From an uncultured Megamonas sp. (GTDB lineage: Bacteria; Bacillota; Negativicutes; Selenomonadales; Selenomonadaceae), in the NCBI GenBank assembly GCA_900554895.1, contig USIX01000036.1, positions 1 to 17,158 on the forward strand: a stretch of 17,158 nt of DNA, given 5' to 3'. A model generated the notes under the pieces. That model was not told the origin of the DNA and ran no database searches. It saw only the letters and a program-made list of their open reading frames with translations. Shown in pieces: positions 13,711-17,158 of the stretch. The position numbers and the translations under genes were made by a program. Each line of letters begins with the position of its first letter. The stretch's first letter is position 1.

Positions 13711-14559
13711 ATGGATAATCAGACAATTACGGATATATTATTTGCTCAGTATCATCAATTTTTTGAATCAGAAAAGAAAATAGCCAATTATATTATTGAA
13801 CATCATAAGCAGGTTATAAATATGACCATTAAAGAACTTGCTAAAGCTTGCGGAGCCAGTGAGGCATCCATTTCCCGTTTCTGCCGCAAATGCGGTGCCA
13901 AAAGTTTTCATCATCTGAAAATAGAACTTGCCCGCGAACGTGTTTCTAATGATACGACGATAAAAGTTTCCAATGATATTTTGCGTGAAAATATTCCACA
14001 GTCTTTGCAGAATATTTTAGCTAATAAAATTGCTGAATTGACTGCTACTGTAAATATGATTGACCCGGCTGAACTGGATAATATTCTAAATGCAATTCAA
14101 AAGGCCAAAATGGTACAGATTGCAGCAGTTGGCAACACTATTCCTGTGGCTTTGGACTGCGCTTTTAAATTCAATGAAATCGGTATACCTACAGTTTCGG
14201 GCTCCATCTGGGAAACACAGGCAGCCTACAGTCTCAGTCTGACAGAGGACGATGTTTTAATTGCTATTTCCAATTCCGGGGAATCGAGCAAAATATATTC
14301 CATGGTGAAGTTGGCAAACAGTCGTAACGTAACAACCATCGGCATAACGAACAATAAAAATTCGGCAATCGGGAAAATTACAAAATATCATTTGCAGACT
14401 GCTACACGTGAAAAATTATTTCTGGATGAATTCTGTTTTTCGCGTATATCAGCTTCCACTATAATAGAAATTCTCTATCTATTTTTAATCACGGACCAGA
14501 AAAACGCCTATCAGCGTTTGAGTCAATGCGAGGAAATGTTTGCTGATGAAAAGCTTTAA
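13711..14559 (+). CDS. MurR/RpiR-family transcriptional regulator (HTH-SIS)
   Basis: Full-length RpiR-family regulator of 282 residues. Residues 1-77 are the HTH_6 domain (MTIKELAKACGASEASISRFCRKCG). Residues about 120-250 are the SIS domain that binds a phosphosugar, with VQIAAVGNTIPVALDCAFKF and AISNSGESSKIYSMVKLA as its two binding loops. The first loop lacks the usual GxGxS serine pair (it reads AVGNTIP), so ligand contacts may differ. The ATG at 13711 has GAGG (13701-13704) 6 nt upstream; the TTG at 13705 is a less likely start. It directly precedes an RpiA-type isomerase and an oxidoreductase, and a pair of operator-like repeats begins at its stop codon, so it probably controls that operon. 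Confidence 0.92.
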   Translation: MDNQTITDILFAQYHQFFESEKKIANYIIEHHKQVINMTIKELAKACGASEASISRFCRKCGAKSFHHLKIELARERVSNDTTIKVSNDILRENIPQSLQNILANKIAELTATVNMIDPAELDNILNAIQKAKMVQIAAVGNTIPVALDCAFKFNEIGIPTVSGSIWETQAAYSLSLTEDDVLIAISNSGESSKIYSMVKLANSRNVTTIGITNNKNSAIGKITKYHLQTATREKLFLDEFCFSRISASTIIEILYLFLITDQKNAYQRLSQCEEMFADEKL

Positions 14560-14572
14560 GAAAATAATTTTC
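14557..14572. promoter_or_regulatory. Operator-like repeat, upstream copy
   Basis: TAAGAAAATAATTTTC; its core GAAAAT-A-ATTTTC is a perfect dyad. It overlaps the stop codon of the RpiR-family gene and ends 12 bases before the -35 box of the rpiA-like gene. A near copy lies at 14617-14637. Confidence 0.5.
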
Positions 14573-14584
14573 ATGAATTTGTTA

Positions 14585-14613
14585 TTGACAAAATTAAATC
14601 GTCATGCTACTCT
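14585..14613 (+). promoter_or_regulatory. Promoter of the rpiA-like operon
   Basis: TTGACA (14585-14590), 17-bp spacer, TACTCT (14608-14613), with the extended -10 element TG at 14605-14606. Operator-like repeats lie on both sides. Confidence 0.6.
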
Positions 14614-14616
14614 TAG

Positions 14617-14637
14617 TTTAAGAAAAATAATTTCTTA
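14617..14637. promoter_or_regulatory. Operator-like repeat, downstream copy
   Basis: TAAGAAA (14619-14625) and TTTCTTA (14631-14637) form a 7-bp dyad. The string TTTAAGAAAAATAATTT starting at 14617 repeats the upstream site with one extra A. It sits just after the -10 box, where a bound repressor would block transcription. Confidence 0.5.
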
Positions 14638-14678
14638 TTAATATGATTTATGAAATTTATTTTAAAGGTTGTGCCGAT

Positions 14679-15341
14679 ATGAAAAAATTATGTGCTCAAA
14701 AAGCTTTGGGTCTGATAAAAAATGATATGATAATCGGGCTCGGAGGAGGAACGACGATAAGTTATTTAATTGAATACATCAAAGAGGCAGATTTAAATGT
14801 TAAAATCGTATCTCCTTCATATAAAACAGCTCAACTTTGCTGGCAGGCAGGTCTTTTTGTTGTACCTGCTCATGTTGTGCATCATCTTGACATTGCTTTT
14901 GACGGCTGCGATGAGGTTGACTTTGATTTAAACGCATTAAAAAGCGGCGGTGCTATTCATACAAAGGAAAAAATTATTGCTTCTATGGCAGATAAATATG
15001 TTTTATTGGTAGATGAAACAAAGGTCTTTGAAAAATTGCCGTTTAATCATCCTGTTGCCGTAGAGGTCATACCGGAAGCAAAATCCTATGTTTTACATAA
15101 ATTACGTCTGCTGGCGGATAAAGTCGTACTGCGTGAAAGTTCTGCTAAAGATGCAATGACTGTAAGCGATAATGGCAATATGATAATTGATGCGTATTTT
15201 ACGAATGTGGATAATGTAAAGGATTTGAATGAAATTTTAATGATGACGGCAGGTATTGTGGATACATCGTTATTTTACCAAATTGCGGATAAGGCGATAG
15301 TTGTCGGAAAATCCGGTATAAATATAATGGAAAGGAAATGA
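14679..15341 (+). CDS. Ribose-5-phosphate isomerase A-type enzyme (divergent)
   Basis: Aldose-ketose isomerase fold of the RpiA family, 220 residues. It would interconvert ribose-5-phosphate and ribulose-5-phosphate, or a related pentose phosphate. The phosphate loop reads GLGGGTT (RpiA: GTGST). DGCDEVD corresponds to the catalytic DGADE motif. In KSGGAIHTKEKI the Lys and Glu, nine residues apart, match Lys94 and the catalytic base Glu103 of E. coli RpiA, so activity is likely retained. An in-frame ATG at 14643 has no ribosome binding site; the ATG at 14679 follows AAAGG by 10 nt and gives the usual N-terminus. Its stop overlaps the next gene's leader by a few bases, so the two form an operon. 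The sequence divergence and the RpiR-family neighbour suggest a catabolic role rather than the housekeeping RpiA. Confidence 0.85.
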   Translation: MKKLCAQKALGLIKNDMIIGLGGGTTISYLIEYIKEADLNVKIVSPSYKTAQLCWQAGLFVVPAHVVHHLDIAFDGCDEVDFDLNALKSGGAIHTKEKIIASMADKYVLLVDETKVFEKLPFNHPVAVEVIPEAKSYVLHKLRLLADKVVLRESSAKDAMTVSDNGNMIIDAYFTNVDNVKDLNEILMMTAGIVDTSLFYQIADKAIVVGKSGINIMERK

Positions 15342-15346
15342 TTTCG

Positions 15347-16315
15347 ATGAAATACAACTGGGGAATAGTCGGTACAGGCTGGATTGCAAAAGAGATGGGT
15401 GAAGCACTTCAAAATTGTGGCCGCGGTATTTTTGCCGTATGCAGCGGTAAAGCCGCCAATGCAAAAGCATATGCTCAAAAATATAAAGTGGAGCACGTTT
15501 ATGATAATGTGGATGAAATGCTGAAAAATAATGATATTGATATAATATATGTTGCTACTCCGCATAATCTTCATTATGAAATTGTAAAGAAGGCGTTGTT
15601 AAACGGAAAACATGTTTTCTGTGAGAAAGCTATTACCGTAAATGCCGGTCAGTTGGAAGAATGCTGCGCTATTGCAAAGGAAAGAAATCTTATTATCTGC
15701 GACGGAACGACTATTTTGCATATGCCGCTGTATAAAAAATTAAGAGAAATTATAGACAGCGGGAATTTAGGCAAAGTAAAAATGGTACAGGTAAACTTTG
15801 GCAGCTGCAAAGAATATGATGTGAACAACAGGTTCTTTTCCAAAAAACTTGCCGGCGGCGCACTTTTGGATATCGGCGTATATGCCGTTTCATTTGCCCG
15901 CTTCTTTATGAAGAGCAGAGCAAATGTCATATTGACTACGGCAAATTATTTTGAAACAGGTGTAGATGAAACTTCCGGCATTATTTTGAAAAATCCGGAT
16001 GATGAAATGGCGGTAATTGCATTGACTATGCGTGCAAAACAGCCAAAACGCGGTGTTGTCGCCTGTGAAAACGGTTATATTGAAATAAATGATTATCCTC
16101 GTGCTGCAAGCGCAACCATTACTTATACTGTGGATAATAAAAAAGAAGACATTTCTTCAGGAGAATGTTCGAAGGCTCTTGAATATGAAATAGCAGATAT
16201 GGAAAATTATGTTAATACGGGAGACGGTACGGAAAATCTGCAAATCGTGCGTGATGTTATGTTTACATTGACAGCGATACGCAATCAATGGGGTATGAAA
16301 TATGATTTTGAATAA
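15347..16315 (+). CDS. Gfo/Idh/MocA-family NAD(P)-dependent oxidoreductase
   Basis: Cytosolic sugar or polyol dehydrogenase type, 322 residues. An N-terminal Rossmann domain starts NWGIVGTGWIAKEM (GTG at 9-11), followed by VATPHNLHYE and CEKAITV, where EKA replaces the common EKP. The C-terminal alpha/beta domain has AGGALLDIGVYAVSF with Asp175; Tyr replaces the His often seen four residues later, as in the dihydrodiol-dehydrogenase-like branch. The substrate is unknown. The ATG at 15338 overlaps the ribosome binding site AAAGGAAA (15331-15338); the ATG at 15347 has proper spacing. It starts 5 bases after the rpiA-like stop and is probably co-transcribed with it under the upstream RpiR-family regulator. 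A terminator follows. Confidence 0.9.
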   Translation: MKYNWGIVGTGWIAKEMGEALQNCGRGIFAVCSGKAANAKAYAQKYKVEHVYDNVDEMLKNNDIDIIYVATPHNLHYEIVKKALLNGKHVFCEKAITVNAGQLEECCAIAKERNLIICDGTTILHMPLYKKLREIIDSGNLGKVKMVQVNFGSCKEYDVNNRFFSKKLAGGALLDIGVYAVSFARFFMKSRANVILTTANYFETGVDETSGIILKNPDDEMAVIALTMRAKQPKRGVVACENGYIEINDYPRAASATITYTVDNKKEDISSGECSKALEYEIADMENYVNTGDGTENLQIVRDVMFTLTAIRNQWGMKYDFE

Positions 16316-16343
16316 ATTATGCCGTTCGGATAAAAACCTATAA

Positions 16344-16381
16344 TAAAAATGCCCAAAGACGCAAACCTTTGGGCATTTTTA
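16344..16381 (+). terminator. Terminator of the rpiA-like/oxidoreductase operon
   Basis: TAAAAATGCCCAAAG (16344-16358) pairs with CTTTGGGCATTTTTA (16367-16381) around an 8-nt loop; the stem is strong and ends in a T-tract. Confidence 0.92.
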
Positions 16382-16400
16382 TATTTCGTTAAAATTTTTA

Positions 16401-16429
16401 TTGATTTTTATATTGAGGCATAGGATAAT
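16401..16429 (+). promoter_or_regulatory. Promoter of the MFS transporter gene
   Basis: TTGATT (16401-16406), 17-bp spacer, GATAAT (16424-16429), about 40 bp before the start codon. Confidence 0.65.
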
Positions 16430-16467
16430 AATTAAATAGTTAATTAATCTTAGATAGGAGAATAATG

Positions 16468-17158
16468 ATGAAAGACAAATTATGGACAGCCAATTACATC
16501 TGGAATATCATAAATAACCTTCTGTTATTCATTGTATTTTATCTATTTATGGTATATTCCACGAAACTAGCAATCAGTAATTTTAATGCTACAGTAAGTA
16601 TGGCAGGGTTAGCTTCCGGCATTTATATAGTAGGAGCACTGGTAGCAAGGCTTTTAATCGGGCGTTATATGGATTTTATCGGCCGTAAACGTATGCTGGT
16701 ATTATCCGCTGTCTTACATATGATTTTTACCGTATGTTATCATTTTATTGATACGATGTTCTTTTTATGTATAATACGTTTTCTACATGGTGTAACATAC
16801 GGAATGGCATCAACAGTGATAGCTACGAATATCGCTTCAATCGTACCGGAAAGCCGCCGCGGCGAGGGTATTGGCTATTTCTCGCTAAGTGTTACTTTGG
16901 GTTCGGCGATAGGGCCGTTTCTGGGCATATGTCTGCCGCAGATTAATGCTCTTTTTGCACTTGTTTTGTGTGATATTCTTTCTGTAAGCATTGTAATAAT
17001 CTCTTTGATGCTTAAAATTGACGAAATAAAAATCGGTTTTCGTCAGCGGGTGGAAGTCAAATCTCTGCGCCTGCGTACTTTTCTTGAACCGACAGCTATG
17101 CCTATAGCGACAGTCGCACTTTTAGGTGCAATCGGTTATTCTGCCGTTATGAGCTATA
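16468..17158 (+). CDS. Major facilitator superfamily transporter, N-terminal part (runs off the window)
   Basis: Only the first 230 codons are present; no stop occurs before the window edge. The translation starts MKDKLWTANYIWNIINN and shows alternating hydrophobic helices. The loop between helices 2 and 3 carries MFS motif A (GRYMDFIGRKRML, about residues 66-78). IRFLHGVTYGMAST is helix 4, and GYFSLSVTLGSAIGPFLG fits helix 5 (motif C region of drug-type antiporters). It is probably a 12-helix drug or metabolite exporter. The substrate is unknown. Two adjacent in-frame ATGs occur (16465 and 16468); the second has better spacing from GGAG (16457-16460). Its own promoter and the terminator before it make it a separate unit. 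Confidence 0.9.
   Translation, partial: MKDKLWTANYIWNIINNLLLFIVFYLFMVYSTKLAISNFNATVSMAGLASGIYIVGALVARLLIGRYMDFIGRKRMLVLSAVLHMIFTVCYHFIDTMFFLCIIRFLHGVTYGMASTVIATNIASIVPESRRGEGIGYFSLSVTLGSAIGPFLGICLPQINALFALVLCDILSVSIVIISLMLKIDEIKIGFRQRVEVKSLRLRTFLEPTAMPIATVALLGAIGYSAVMSY

Overview
The window is an AT-rich stretch of bacterial chromosome. I count 16 complete protein genes and one gene cut off by the right edge. There are no rRNA, tRNA, insertion sequence or phage genes. Short intergenic gaps, many hairpin-plus-T-tract terminators, AAAGGA-type ribosome binding sites, several TTGACA/TATAAT-like promoters and the gene families present (RibU ECF transporter subunit, FusA2-type EF-G paralogue, two RpiR-family regulators, MerR-family regulator) point to a low-GC Firmicute. 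A Negativicute such as Megamonas or Selenomonas is my best guess. That is inference from gene style, not a database result.

Left part (1-5000): nicotinate phosphoribosyltransferase (pncB), a short RpiR-family regulator and a maltose-type O-acetyltransferase are all on the plus strand, each followed by its own terminator. An EamA/DMT transporter lies on the minus strand, with a near-consensus promoter and a 14-bp palindrome in its leader. It is divergent from a two-gene SMR efflux pair (mdtJ-mdtI-like) whose promoter has the elongated 19-bp spacer and centred inverted repeat typical of MerR-activated promoters.

Middle (5000-7150): a TtcA-like tRNA thiolation enzyme, then a small CRISPR array (four 30-bp repeats, three spacers) and a lone cas6 gene. 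No other cas gene is visible. The repeat sense (3' end ACGGAAAC), a TTGTCA-N17-TATACT promoter beside the array and the position of the decayed repeat all say the array is transcribed leftward, away from cas6, from a shared AT-rich leader. This stand-alone Cas6 plus mini-array is the most unusual element in the window.

Right-centre (7150-13530): all genes are on the minus strand. They are proC, a ThrE-type threonine/serine exporter, ribU, a MerR-family regulator preceded by a tightly linked 57-codon small gene, and a FusA2-type EF-G paralogue.

Right end (13530-17158): a second RpiR-family regulator is followed by a divergent RpiA-type sugar-phosphate isomerase and a Gfo/Idh/MocA oxidoreductase. 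Two near-identical AT-rich operator-like repeats flank the rpiA promoter, which suggests a small carbohydrate-catabolic operon controlled by the neighbouring RpiR protein. A major facilitator transporter begins at 16468 and runs off the window.
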